From: Gemmatimonadota bacterium
GTDB taxonomy: Bacteria; Latescibacterota; UBA2968; GCA-2709665
Direction: 5' to 3'
NCBI GenBank assembly: GCA_028873695.1
Contig: JAPPNU010000049.1
Coordinates: 1 to 48,677 of the forward strand
DNA length: 48,677 nucleotides
Below are positions 24,478 through 33,411 of the stretch, piece after piece. A model generated the notes under the pieces. The model was not told the origin of the DNA. It worked only from the letters and a program-made list of their open reading frames with translations, and searched no databases. The translations under genes were made by a program, and so were the position numbers. Position 1 is the stretch's first letter, and the number at the start of each line of letters is the position of its first letter.

Positions 24478-25548
24478 ATGGAACACGTCGTCATCTACAG
24501 AGAAAAGGGACGATACGCCGGGTGGCCGGCGAACTACGGGATCTGGTCGTGGGGGGACGAGATCGTGGTGGGATTCACGGTGGGGCATCACAAGTCGGAC
24601 GGCGGATTTCACCGGCGCGACCGGGACCGGCCCTTCGAAACCGTGCAGGCACGCAGTCTGGACGGCGGCCTGAACTGGACCGTCGAACCGATACCGATCG
24701 CCTCTCCGGAAGGCAAGGGGGTATCGGCGAACGAGCATGTGAGCCGCTCGCTGGAGATTGAAGTGGCGGCTGCGCTGCCGCCCGGACATCCCGACGGGAT
24801 CGACTTCAGCCGTCCGGATATCGCGCTGATGTGCGCCCGGACGGGACTCTCGGCGGGCGCGCGGTCGTGGTTCTACGCGTCGACCGACCGCTGCCGTTCA
24901 TGGGACGGACCGTTCGGCCTGCCCATGTTCGGGTTGCCGGGCATCGCCGCACGGACGGACTATCTGACAGAGGGAAAGGACACCTGCACGTTATTCCTCA
25001 CGTCGGCCAAATCCAACGGACGCGAGGGCAGGGTGTTCTGCGCGCGCACCGTGGACGGCGGGAGGACGTTCGCGTTTCTGTCCTGGATTGGAGAAGAGCC
25101 TGAGGGATTCGCCATCATGCCGGCCAGCGTCCGGCTTCCCGGAGGGCGCATCCTCGTGTCCGTGCGTTGCCGGGGAGGCGACGGGAGCAGGGAAGGCAAC
25201 TGGATCGACCTGTACCGTTCGGACGACAACGCGGCGAACTGGCGCTACGTCAACCGGCCGGTGGCCGAAACCGGCACCGGGGGCAACCCGCCGGCGATGA
25301 TGCTGCTGGACGACGGGCGCGTTTGTCTCGTGTACGGATACCGCGACGCGCCGTCTGGTCTGCGGGCGGTGGTGAGCGAAGACGAAGGGGCGACCTGGTC
25401 CGATCCCATTATCCTCAGGGACGACGGCGGGGACCACGACGTCGGCTATCCCCGCGCGGTGCAGCGGCCTGACGGCAGGGTCGTTTCAGCGTATTACTAC
25501 GACGACGAGCCCGACGGCGAGCGGTACATCGCCGCCACGATCTGGTAA
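24478..25548 (+). CDS. Sialidase/neuraminidase-superfamily beta-propeller
   Basis: 356-residue six-bladed propeller of the sialidase superfamily. Five Asp-boxes (S-x-D-x-G-x-x-W type) are visible: residues 60-67 SLDGGLNW, 135-142 STDRCRSW, 191-198 TVDGGRTF, 248-255 SDDNAANW and 300-307 SEDEGATW. No signal peptide, so it is predicted cytoplasmic. GGAG lies 8 nt before ATG 24478; two upstream in-frame ATGs are less well placed. It is divergent from DUF1080 across the MITE-like element. The classic Arg triad cannot be assigned with certainty, so glycosidase activity is unproven. Confidence 0.85.
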   Translation: MEHVVIYREKGRYAGWPANYGIWSWGDEIVVGFTVGHHKSDGGFHRRDRDRPFETVQARSLDGGLNWTVEPIPIASPEGKGVSANEHVSRSLEIEVAAALPPGHPDGIDFSRPDIALMCARTGLSAGARSWFYASTDRCRSWDGPFGLPMFGLPGIAARTDYLTEGKDTCTLFLTSAKSNGREGRVFCARTVDGGRTFAFLSWIGEEPEGFAIMPASVRLPGGRILVSVRCRGGDGSREGNWIDLYRSDDNAANWRYVNRPVAETGTGGNPPAMMLLDDGRVCLVYGYRDAPSGLRAVVSEDEGATWSDPIILRDDGGDHDVGYPRAVQRPDGRVVSAYYYDDEPDGERYIAATIW

Positions 25549-25697
25549 CGGGAACATGGAGAAAGGCCGGATTCCGCGGCGATTCCAAGTAGAGAGTTTC
25601 CCGACGCCGTATCTTTCTCGGGGCTTGACATCCCGTATGCAGACTGTATTTTGAATGGGCATTGTCGAAAAACGCTAACTCACACGGAGGAGAGCAA

Positions 25698-26291
25698 ATG
25701 GCGGAACTGCACAGTTCGTGGCATCGGGATTTTGACGTTTACGACCGTCTGGAGGAATTGGGGATCGATCTGGGATCGAGGGAGGACGCGTGTCCGGCGC
25801 CTCAGGGAAGGCGGATTTGCATGGCTACGTTTACGCCTTCCGGGCTGGTGTTTACATCCGGCACGGGAGGTGGTGTCGGCGCGGTGACCAATGACGACGC
25901 GGACGTGGAAGCCGGTTTCGAGGCCGGCAGGGAGGCGGGCATTTCACACGTTGTGACGCTGCATTGGGCGCTGGACCCGTTCGGCACGCTGAACGACGTG
26001 TGGTATTGCGTAAAATGCATCGGGATGGTGAATTCCGCCGGCGGGGGGTCCTTTTCGAAGTCGCCCCAGGTCGTGGACGGGTACAGCACGGTTTTCCACG
26101 ATGTGTTCGGAGGACCGGGTTCCCGGTTCGGTGAAGACGGGATGGACGCGTCGCTGTCGGGATGGCACGCCCGGAGCGCGGTGGCGGGGTTCGATCTGCC
26201 GGGCCATTGCAAGATCGAACCGGAGATGATTGTGCAGATCGATCCGGACCTGGCGCTGCGGATCATCAGGGAACGCGGCCCGCACGTATAG
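25698..26291 (+). CDS. RidA-like (YjgF/UK114 superfamily) protein
   Basis: 197-residue protein of the Rid superfamily, enamine/imine deaminases and related lyases. The fold signature is stretched but clear: GLVFTSGTGG early, a long loop with WYCVKCIGMVNSAGG, VVDGYSTVFHDVFG, and a C-terminal RSAVAGFDLPGHCKIEPEMIVQID. The Arg of that last block corresponds to the substrate-binding Arg of RidA. It is longer than canonical RidA (about 130 residues), as in atypical subfamilies. GGAGG lies 7 nt before ATG 25698. A strong terminator follows at once, so it is transcribed alone. Confidence 0.8.
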   Translation: MAELHSSWHRDFDVYDRLEELGIDLGSREDACPAPQGRRICMATFTPSGLVFTSGTGGGVGAVTNDDADVEAGFEAGREAGISHVVTLHWALDPFGTLNDVWYCVKCIGMVNSAGGGSFSKSPQVVDGYSTVFHDVFGGPGSRFGEDGMDASLSGWHARSAVAGFDLPGHCKIEPEMIVQIDPDLALRIIRERGPHV

Positions 26292-26315
26292 GCGCCATGA
26301 AAGATGAAGACAGTG

Positions 26316-26352
26316 AAACGGGGGCGAGATCAATCGCCCCCGTTTTCATTTT
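26316..26352 (+). terminator. Strong intrinsic terminator
   Basis: AAACGGGGGCGA (26316-26327) pairs with TCGCCCCCGTTT (26334-26345) around GATCAA, followed by TCATTTTTTG. It ends the RidA-like gene. Confidence 0.9.
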
Positions 26353-26376
26353 TTGTGAGAGGAACACCGGAGAGTC

Positions 26377-26480
26377 GGGCGTCCACAAGGGACGCCCCTA
26401 CCACTGCAACGTCGGTGCGGATCCCAGAGATTTGAATTCGTGAATGTGTGGTTTTGTAGGGGCGTCCCTTGTGGGCGCCC
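26377..26480. repeat. Inverted pair of GTAGGGGCGTCC palindromes
   Basis: One copy reads on the minus strand (26377-26401) and one on the plus strand (26456-26480), separated by 54 bp. Together they form a larger inverted repeat between the RidA-like and Ldh genes. Confidence 0.8.
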
Positions 26481-26518
26481 GGCCATCAGCGGTACATCCA
26501 CCCAATCCTTCTTCCTTC

Positions 26519-27589
26519 TCACCGCTTTATATACCTTTCCTCATCGCCCGGTTCAACCGTGTCTTCCGACAGGGACACGTTCAGCCGATCCGCCCGGTCC
26601 CTTAACGCCTCCACGATAGGCCCCGGTACGTCGAATCCTTCGCACAGGCGTTTCACGCGGGTGCGGTGTTCGAAGTCCCCAGGCACGAGGACCTCGTCGA
26701 AGCCGGGCGCCGGGGGGATGGCCTTGATCATGTCCAGAAAGGCGCGGATGCCGCGCTGGTAGGCCGCCAGCGGCGTGAAGGAACTGACGCGTATCACCTG
26801 CATGAAGGCGCCTGAAAGCGTACCCTGTTCCACTTCCGGAACGCCCGACAGGCCGCTCAGCAGACAGGTCAGCAGCAGGAGACCGGAGCCCTTGTGGCCC
26901 CCGAACGGCAGGAGATATCCGCCGTCGTAGAAGTCCAGCGGGTTCGTGCTGGGTCTTCCATGTTTGTCCAGGATACATCCTTCCGGAATGGACGACTTCT
27001 CGGCGCGGGCCACCTGCAGTTTGCCTTCGGCCACGACGCTCGTGGCAATGTCCAGGATGAACGGCGCTGCGTCGCCTGTGGGTACGCCGACGGCGATGGG
27101 ATTCGTGCCCAGGGGGCCGCGGGTGGCGCCGTACGGCGCGACGGCCTCCACGGTTCCCACGCCGATGGTGATGATGGCGATACATCCGGCGCGCGCCGCG
27201 ACCTCCGCGTACTCGCCGAGCCGGCCGAAGTGGCCCACGCGTCTGAAACTGATGCAGCACACGCCCGACCCCTCCGCGTTGTCAATGGCGAGGTCGATGG
27301 CCTTTCGCGCGGTGTATATTCCCATCCCGTTGTGACCGTCTACAATCAGCGTATTCCCACCCTGCCGGACGACCTCGGGTTCGGCGGACGGCACGATGGA
27401 ACCGCCGGCAATACCGTCCAGGTAGGTCGGAATGCGAAGCACGCCGTGGGAATCGTGGCCGGACAGGTTGGAGTTGACCAGGATTTCGGACACGGTTTCC
27501 GCAACGTGGCGCGGGGCGCCGCCAGCCGTAAGCAGACTGCGGGAGATGGCGTGCATGTGGGCGGGGCGGAAGCGAGATGCGGTGGACAT
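26519..27589 (-). CDS. Ldh family (malate/L-lactate/ureidoglycolate-type) dehydrogenase (1)
   Basis: 356-residue NAD(P)-dependent dehydrogenase of the type II malate/L-sulfolactate/ureidoglycolate family (PF02615 type). The family signature GHDSHGVLR is at residues 44-52, and the catalytic-site His120 is in RRVGHFGRLGEY. The nucleotide-binding LGTNPIAVGVP is visible later, as is GGHKGSGLLLL near the C-terminal third. Full length. A paralogue lies at 34568. Substrate is a 2-hydroxyacid of unknown identity. ATG 27589 is in a normal family position. Confidence 0.92.
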   Translation of the reverse strand: MSTASRFRPAHMHAISRSLLTAGGAPRHVAETVSEILVNSNLSGHDSHGVLRIPTYLDGIAGGSIVPSAEPEVVRQGGNTLIVDGHNGMGIYTARKAIDLAIDNAEGSGVCCISFRRVGHFGRLGEYAEVAARAGCIAIITIGVGTVEAVAPYGATRGPLGTNPIAVGVPTGDAAPFILDIATSVVAEGKLQVARAEKSSIPEGCILDKHGRPSTNPLDFYDGGYLLPFGGHKGSGLLLLTCLLSGLSGVPEVEQGTLSGAFMQVIRVSSFTPLAAYQRGIRAFLDMIKAIPPAPGFDEVLVPGDFEHRTRVKRLCEGFDVPGPIVEALRDRADRLNVSLSEDTVEPGDEERYIKR

Positions 27590-27928
27590 GGGCGGCGCTC
27601 CGGGAAGGGCGTGGGGCTGCGAGGACGAACGGCAGGGGACATATTGGATCCGCTACGGTTGCGAATGGGCGAAGATCCGTGCGCTACATCCAGCCAATTT
27701 AGCAAATCGGATAGACACTTTCCATTACAACGAAAGGGGCGCGATGGGACGCACGATCGCAGGTATTCGCAGGGGCGACCGGCCGGTCGCCCCTACAGAC
27801 GCAATGAAGGCGCGGGGGCTACGGGGTTGCGATACCGGAACGAGGAAGATATATTGGAGTCGTTCGCCGGCCCAGGGCGACTGCAGAGGAAATTTCTGTC
27901 GTCCCGCATATCGATCGGGAGATCCGTA
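27590..27928. other. Divergent intergenic spacer
   Basis: Lies between the divergent Ldh and epimerase genes. It contains a GGGGCGACCGGCCGGTCGCC palindrome at 27771-27796. Nothing else recognised. Confidence 0.5.
27771..27796. repeat. GGGGCGACCGGCCGGTCGCC palindrome
   Basis: Near-perfect 26-bp palindrome, same centre-variant as 22579-22602. Confidence 0.8.
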
Positions 27929-28933
27929 ATGAAGGTACTCGTGACTGGCGCGGCGGGTCAGGTGGGCTGCCGGCTGGTACGTCAGCTACTCGACCTGAAC
28001 CTGGACGTCAGGGGCACCGTATTGCCGGACGATCCGTGTCTGAGCCGGCTGGACGGTCTGGACGTGGAACTCGTGGAAGGCGACCTGACGGACGGAGATT
28101 TCACGAAAGCGGCGGTCTCCGGGACGGATGCCGTGATCCACACGGCCAACCTGGTGGGACCCCATTTCGAGATCAACACGCAGATCAACCTGGAGGTATC
28201 GCGGGCGTGCGGGCAATATGCGGACAGCCTGGAGCGCTACGTCTACGTGAGTTCATCCGGCGTTTTTCCGAATAACGGCGAGAACATCGCCTGCGCCTAC
28301 CATCCCGTGGACGAGCTGCATCCCAAGCGTCCCGACAACGAGTATTCCCTGTCCAAGTATATCGGGGAACTGATGGCCGAACGGACGTCACGTGAAACCG
28401 GACTGCGGATTTCCATCGTACGGCCCAGTCACGTGCTGTCGGGCAGCGCGATCTTCGATCAGTTCACGGTTGGACGGGTCTGCGCGATCTTGAAAGCGGG
28501 ACAGGCGGGGCCGGGTACGGAAATGTATATGCCCGACGGTACCGAACTGTGGCACGAAGTCGAAGCCCGGGCCGAGAGTCCGGAGCAGCCGTGCGTCGCC
28601 CGGGACGAGGCCGGACGGCCCTGGTACTACCAGCCTAACGATGCGCGGGACATCGCGCATTGCATCGTGTGCGCGCTGCGGTCTCCGGATGCGGTCGGCG
28701 AGTCGTTCAACGGCGGCGCCCCGGCCCCGTTCACGTATCCCGAGGGCGCCCGGCTGCTTGGCGAAATCAGGGGACTGGAACCCCTGGAGATGACGCTGCC
28801 GGTGCGCTGGATGTACGATCACGACATTACGAAAGCCAAAACGCTTATCGGTTACCGCCCTAGAGGAGACCTGGCGACGATGATGGCGTCGGCCGCGGCG
28901 TTCGAGGCCGGAGAGTCAGATTACCGGTGGTGA
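27929..28933 (+). CDS. NAD-dependent epimerase/dehydratase (extended SDR)
   Basis: 334-residue extended short-chain dehydrogenase. The NAD motif GAAGQVG is at residues 7-13. The catalytic set is Ser in YVSSSGVF (about 108-110), Tyr139 and Lys143 in EYSLSKY. Such enzymes epimerise, dehydrate or oxidise nucleotide-sugars or free sugars. An open frame runs more than 1 kb upstream but overlaps the divergent Ldh gene and is spurious; ATG 27929 has GGGAG 7 nt upstream. Convergent with the methyltransferase at 29015. Confidence 0.9.
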   Translation: MKVLVTGAAGQVGCRLVRQLLDLNLDVRGTVLPDDPCLSRLDGLDVELVEGDLTDGDFTKAAVSGTDAVIHTANLVGPHFEINTQINLEVSRACGQYADSLERYVYVSSSGVFPNNGENIACAYHPVDELHPKRPDNEYSLSKYIGELMAERTSRETGLRISIVRPSHVLSGSAIFDQFTVGRVCAILKAGQAGPGTEMYMPDGTELWHEVEARAESPEQPCVARDEAGRPWYYQPNDARDIAHCIVCALRSPDAVGESFNGGAPAPFTYPEGARLLGEIRGLEPLEMTLPVRWMYDHDITKAKTLIGYRPRGDLATMMASAAAFEAGESDYRW

Positions 28934-29014
28934 GTAACGGCGCTCAAACGGTGTCAGCGCACCGAAGGGAGAAATGCGCTCTCGAAAGGCCGGGACGACA
29001 TTTCGTTTCGTGGA

Positions 29015-29773
29015 TCAGGGTGCCGGCGCGGGCGCGCCGAGGATGATGAGGTTGCGATTGGTGATGCGCTCGTCGATCGCGGTGATCTTGTAGGCCCCGT
29101 ACCTGCCGGCAATCACGCCCACGGCCGCCACGTACCGGGCATAGTCGTCGAGATGGTTGATGCGTCGCACGTAGAGCCGGTCCCGGATGCAGCAGGGCAT
29201 GGCCGCGAAACACGCGTTCGCCCCGCCGGCCATTTCCAGGGCATCCCGGGTGCCTTCATTGCAGGCATGGATGCAGATGACGTAGGATCGCGGGCCCAGT
29301 TTAACGTCATTGAAGTCGGATTCGATATACTCGACGTTCTCCATCGGCACGGCCTGTTCGCGCACGATCTCCAGGTAATGATCGAAGGCCGGCCGTCGCT
29401 CCCGGTCCACGCAGACCACGCGAAGCGCGGGAAACCGCCAGGCCAGGAGAATGCCCAGCAGACCGTGGCCGCAGGCCAGGTCGTAAATCGTCTCGACGTT
29501 GCCCTCGCGCCATTGTTCGTAGACGGCCTGGCCGACGCGCCTGTACGCTTCGAAGGTTTCGAAGAGCTCTTTCACGCGCAGATATTTCGGGTGACGATTC
29601 ACAATCTCCGATATGATAGCGGAAAGGGACTCGCTTCGGCCGGTTTCCGCCACGTACGCGAGGAGAAGGTCCAGCCGCTCCCGGTCCAGGTCCCGCGCCA
29701 TGACGTTCGGATTCATCGGAAAACGGTCCAGCATATCGGGTTGCCAGACGCCGTCGAATTTTTCTTTCGCCAT
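29015..29773 (-). CDS. SAM-dependent methyltransferase (2), Methyltransf_32-like
   Basis: 252-residue protein with a helical N-terminal part and a Rossmann methyltransferase core. Motif I is IYDLACGHGLLGILLA (about 97-111), followed by RVVCVDRERRPAFDHY (motif II). The DLACGHG form is typical of the methyltransferase family that also contains tRNA- and small-molecule-modifying enzymes. Start set at ATG 29773; the frame is open 40 codons upstream without support. Only 146 bp separates it from the divergent amidohydrolase. Substrate unknown. Confidence 0.75.
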   Translation of the reverse strand: MAKEKFDGVWQPDMLDRFPMNPNVMARDLDRERLDLLLAYVAETGRSESLSAIISEIVNRHPKYLRVKELFETFEAYRRVGQAVYEQWREGNVETIYDLACGHGLLGILLAWRFPALRVVCVDRERRPAFDHYLEIVREQAVPMENVEYIESDFNDVKLGPRSYVICIHACNEGTRDALEMAGGANACFAAMPCCIRDRLYVRRINHLDDYARYVAAVGVIAGRYGAYKITAIDERITNRNLIILGAPAPAP

Positions 29774-29919
29774 TTCGGGTTCCGGGTGACGGGATTCAGA
29801 TTCTTTCGGAACGGACAAATATAGCCAATCCGTTCGCACAACGCAAAACGGGCGGAAGAGGATGAACGGGGTCGCGGATACTTCGAGACCCATCCAGAAT
29901 CAAAAAGGGAAGCGAATCT

Positions 29920-30777
29920 ATGGCTGAACAGTCATACTCCCACCGGATCGTCGACGCGCATATCCACGTCTGGACGGACGATTTCGGCCGCTACCCTCTC
30001 TCACCCGGGGTCAAGGAAGAGGACCTCTGGCATCCCACGTTCACGCCGGAAGAGTATTTCAGCTACAGCCGAACGGTCGGCAATGTGCGAATCAACCTGG
30101 TCCAGATGATCTGGTATGCTTACGACCACAGTTACATCCTCGATCTCATCGCCAGCGATCCGGAGACGTACGCAGGCACCGGCATGATCAGTCTGGACGA
30201 TCCTGAGCCGGACAGGACCATGTTCGAACTCTCGCAACAGGGATGTTTCGCCTTTCGCGAGCCTCCCTCAGCACTGGATCACCCGGCATACGAGAGGATG
30301 TTCGCCGCGGGCGCGGAACACCAACTCGCCCTCAGCTTCAATATGCAGGTCGATCTGCTGCCCGACCTGGGCCGGTTGTGCGCCCGCTTCCCGGACACGC
30401 CCGTCATTCTCGACCACGTGTGCCACGTGGGCATCAGGGAAGCCGATTACAGCGAAGAAGATCTGGAAGCGCTGCTCCGTTTTGCCCGACATCAGAAAGT
30501 AATGGTCAAAATCGGGCCGCTCCAGGCGCTGTGCTCGCGCCACGCGCCCTACCTGGACGTCCTGCCGCTGATCCGGCGGGTGGTCGGTGCGTACGGCGCC
30601 CATCGCTGCATGTGGGAGTCCGACAGCGGCGGACCCATTGAGATGGAAGATCCGATGACCGACTACCCCGCTGCCGTGGCGCTGATCCGGGACCACGCGA
30701 GTTTCCTCAGCCCTGCCGAGAAAGACGCCATCCTTTGTGGGACGGCGCAGCGCTTCTTCTTCCGCAATCTGACTTGA
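29920..30777 (+). CDS. Amidohydrolase_2 family protein
   Basis: 285-residue TIM-barrel amidohydrolase of the gluconolactonase/4-sulfomuconolactone/PDC-hydrolase group. The metal-binding start VDAHIHVW places Asp12, His14 and His16. His166 in ILDHVCHVG and Asp235 in MWESDSGG are the expected later ligands. Such proteins hydrolyse lactones or decarboxylate, often in sugar-acid or aromatic catabolism. A PhyH gene follows 168 bp downstream on the same strand, past a CTGAGCTTGTCGAAGGG-type repeat near 30822. Confidence 0.88.
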   Translation: MAEQSYSHRIVDAHIHVWTDDFGRYPLSPGVKEEDLWHPTFTPEEYFSYSRTVGNVRINLVQMIWYAYDHSYILDLIASDPETYAGTGMISLDDPEPDRTMFELSQQGCFAFREPPSALDHPAYERMFAAGAEHQLALSFNMQVDLLPDLGRLCARFPDTPVILDHVCHVGIREADYSEEDLEALLRFARHQKVMVKIGPLQALCSRHAPYLDVLPLIRRVVGAYGAHRCMWESDSGGPIEMEDPMTDYPAAVALIRDHASFLSPAEKDAILCGTAQRFFFRNLT

Positions 30778-30944
30778 TCGCACGCCACGCAGATTATCGA
30801 ACCTGAACCCTTTGCCGCTCCCTGAGCTTGTCGAAGGGTCGGCGAAGGACATCCGCACCGAAACGCAATTCGCCAGGCTCGGCGTAAGCAGCGCACGAGA
30901 CACGGCGAGGCGTCTCAAACGCATCCGACAGGGGAGGACTGGAT

Positions 30945-31952
30945 TTGAATCCATTCAACGATTCAACGGACATCGCGGAAGACGGAAATCTGCTGCGAGA
31001 ACGCATGCGAGAGGACGGATACCTCTTCATCCGGGGCCTGTTGCCCGCAGAGATCCTGGAGTCACTGCGATCGGCATTCCTCGAGATCGCAAGGGAAGCC
31101 GGATGGGCGAGGAAAGACACGCCGCCGGAGGACGGAATCGCGGACCTGAACGGTTTCTGGGTCGAGCCCGAGCCGGCCTACATGGACGTGTACGCGGACA
31201 TGTACAGCATAGAGGCGTTTCACGCGCTCCAGCATCATCCGAATATAGTTAAGCTTCTTGAGCGAATTGCCGGCGAGCCGATTCTGCCGCATTCACGCAT
31301 CATCGCGAGGACGATCTTTCCTCAACGGGAGGCCTATACGACCCCCGCTCACCAGGACTTCATCCCCATCCAGGGGACAGCCGAAACGTACACCGCGTGG
31401 ATTCCCCTCAGCGATCTGCCGCCCGAGATGGGCGGTCTGCAGGTCGCGGCAGGTTCTCATCGCAAGGGCGTGTACGACTTCAAGCCGGCCATGGGTGCCG
31501 GTGGAATCGAGATCACCGATCCCCTCGAAGGCGCCTGGGTCAACAGTCCGTTCAGGCAGGGGGACGTCCTCTTCTTCCACAGCATGCTTGTTCACAAGGG
31601 CCTTCCGAACCGCTCCGAAGGTCTCCGCATGTCCATCGACGCGCGATATCAGAGGATCAGCGATCCTATCGCGCCGGGCAGCATACTCCCCCACAGCCAG
31701 CCGAACACCTGGGAGAACATCTATCGGGGCTGGAAAAACGAATCGCTGAAATACTACTGGGAGAAATACGAACTGGAGATCAGGGAATACGATAGCAAGT
31801 ACCACGACATGCGGGACCGTATGGCTTTCGACATGGCCGAGCAAGGCGACGAGACGGCCATCTCCGCGCTCCAGCGCATTATCGCGCGGCACAACGACCC
31901 GAAGATGAGGGAAAGGGCGACCGAACTGCTGGCCCGGTTCGAGGGGAATTGA
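30945..31952 (+). CDS. Phytanoyl-CoA dioxygenase family protein (3)
   Basis: 335-residue Fe(II)/2-oxoglutarate oxygenase, the longest of the three here. Iron ligands are His136 and Asp138 in PAHQDF and the distal His217 in LVHKGLPN; Arg228 in GLRMS is the likely 2-oxoglutarate ligand. A C-terminal helical extension of about 80 residues (residues 255-335) is rich in charged residues. TTG start at 30945 is supported by GGGGAGG 7 nt upstream. Convergent with the aldolase gene, 17 bp apart. Confidence 0.9.
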   Translation: MNPFNDSTDIAEDGNLLRERMREDGYLFIRGLLPAEILESLRSAFLEIAREAGWARKDTPPEDGIADLNGFWVEPEPAYMDVYADMYSIEAFHALQHHPNIVKLLERIAGEPILPHSRIIARTIFPQREAYTTPAHQDFIPIQGTAETYTAWIPLSDLPPEMGGLQVAAGSHRKGVYDFKPAMGAGGIEITDPLEGAWVNSPFRQGDVLFFHSMLVHKGLPNRSEGLRMSIDARYQRISDPIAPGSILPHSQPNTWENIYRGWKNESLKYYWEKYELEIREYDSKYHDMRDRMAFDMAEQGDETAISALQRIIARHNDPKMRERATELLARFEGN

Positions 31953-31969
31953 CGTACGGGCCGCGGACT

Positions 31970-32746
31970 TCAGTCGACGCTGCCGTAGGCCCGGTCGAGG
32001 TCGCGCGAACACGCTTCAAGCATCTGTGTCATCGCGAAGAACTCGCTGCCGTGGGCGATCAGCCGGGCGCCCATGTCGTAGAGTGCCTTTACGTGATCCG
32101 GGGATGCCGCCGGACAGCCCCACGCCAACCCCCGTTCGCCCGCTACGTTCGCGACCCTTCGAATGGCCTCGTCAAGTGTGAAGCCAGGATTCATCCGGTC
32201 GATCCTCAGACCGAGGTCGCCCGGCCCGATGAACAGGCCGTCCACGCCCTCGACGGTTACGATCGCCTCCAGGTTTTCCATAGCCAGGGGCGTTTCGATC
32301 TGAACGACGAGGAATGTCTCGCGGTTGGCATCGTCCACGTAGGTTTCCCCGCCTGACATATAGAAGTCGGCATCGAGCCCGGCCGCATCCTGGCCGCGGT
32401 CGCCAACCGGCGGAAACTTGACGGCGTCCACCAGCATCCGCGCTTTCTCCGGCGTCGAGACGTGGGGTATCATCAGGCCGGTCGCGCCGTCCTCCAGGTA
32501 ACGATACAGCCTCGTTTTCTCCGTTGTGGGCGGTCGAAACATGCAGTCGACGTCGAACAGGTGGAAGTAGGCGAGCATGGACTGGATTTCCCGGTCCGTG
32601 AAACAGCGATGCTCCCCGTCCAGCCAGATACAGTCGTAGCCCGCATTCGCGGCCATGCGGATATACGCCGGTATGAAGTGACCGAGTCCGCAGATCCGTG
32701 CCGGCCGGCCATCGCGTAGTTTCGCAAGCAGCTTGCTTTTTCTCAT
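31970..32746 (-). CDS. HpcH/HpaI family aldolase
   Basis: 258-residue TIM-barrel class II aldolase that cleaves 2-keto-3-deoxy sugar acids or related compounds to pyruvate. WLDGEHR (residues 41-47) is the family signature. Metal ligands Glu151 (VVQIET) and Asp177 (IGPGDL) are present. Start at ATG 32746 with AGGAG upstream; the frame is open 14 codons further. Its product could feed the dehydrogenases of this window. Convergent with the PhyH gene. Confidence 0.93.
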   Translation of the reverse strand: MRKSKLLAKLRDGRPARICGLGHFIPAYIRMAANAGYDCIWLDGEHRCFTDREIQSMLAYFHLFDVDCMFRPPTTEKTRLYRYLEDGATGLMIPHVSTPEKARMLVDAVKFPPVGDRGQDAAGLDADFYMSGGETYVDDANRETFLVVQIETPLAMENLEAIVTVEGVDGLFIGPGDLGLRIDRMNPGFTLDEAIRRVANVAGERGLAWGCPAASPDHVKALYDMGARLIAHGSEFFAMTQMLEACSRDLDRAYGSVD

Positions 32747-33022
32747 TCTCGGGTCTCCTGACGTGGGGAATGACGTTTTCCGGTCCACGTGAAACCGGCC
32801 GGGGTCAAACCGGGCGGTAAAATGGTTCTGGATTCACCAATTGGCGGGCTATACCATACGGGATACGCGGCGTGAATACCAGCATCTTCTGACGTGGATG
32901 GCCGAATATCGGTAAGACGCGAGACGCAAGACAGGAGAGGACCACATCGAGATCCAGCTATCGGCGAACATCGTTCAGCAGTCAGGCAAATGCGAAAACA
33001 AGATTCGAAATCCACATCTCCC

Positions 33023-33122
33023 CAAATTCCCTGCCTACGGCGTGTTCCTTTTGAAGCGACCAAAAGGAACCAAAAGTCGCCGCTGGGCGCGGGGCCTGCC
33101 GTATGCATGGCGCGAATACCCT
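33023..33122 (+). repeat. Composite repeat: 44/55-bp unit plus 36-bp module, copy B
   Basis: Bases 33023-33077 are identical to 48623-48677 (55 bp) and bases 33034-33077 to 1417-1460 (44 bp). Bases 33087-33122 match 1634-1669 at 34 of 36. Here the two modules are contiguous. Confidence 0.9.
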
Positions 33123-33349
33123 CACGGGACGCACCCGATACGCTGGCCTGCCAACACCGGTGGACAACGCAAATCGGTGGGGAACGGAACCACGCGCCCT
33201 GCTCTGGAAGTGCTCTCGAAAGTCATCGCGCTCGATGCTGGCTTGGTTTCATCAAAGAGAGCAGACTTCATCTTCTAAACGGGCCACCACAGAGATTGTC
33301 CCTACAGATGCGCAACAGGTGCAGTGCACGTGTAGACGGCTTTGCTTTT

Positions 33350-33380
33350 GGCTGACGGCTGACCGCTGATAGCTGACGGC
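33350..33380 (+). repeat. AGCTGA-type degenerate tandem repeat (copy 5)
   Basis: GGCTGACGGCTGACCGCTGA-type array, 32 bp before the start codon of the next gene. Confidence 0.65.
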
Positions 33381-33411
33381 TTCTTTTCAAATCATAACGA
33401 TAGGAGATACC

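Larger units (their letters stand above)
32747..33411. other. 665-bp spacer rich in repeats
   Basis: No supported gene. It carries the 55-bp/44-bp repeat and the adjoining 36-bp module (33023-33122), the coding-like remnant (about 33187-33237) and an AGCTGA array (33350-33380) just before the next gene. Short open frames here translate from repeat sequence. Confidence 0.6.

Noticed and set aside
26894..27928. Upstream extension (345 codons) of the epimerase frame
   Set aside because: It overlaps the divergent Ldh gene and encodes no recognised sequence; the epimerase has its own ribosome site at 27929.
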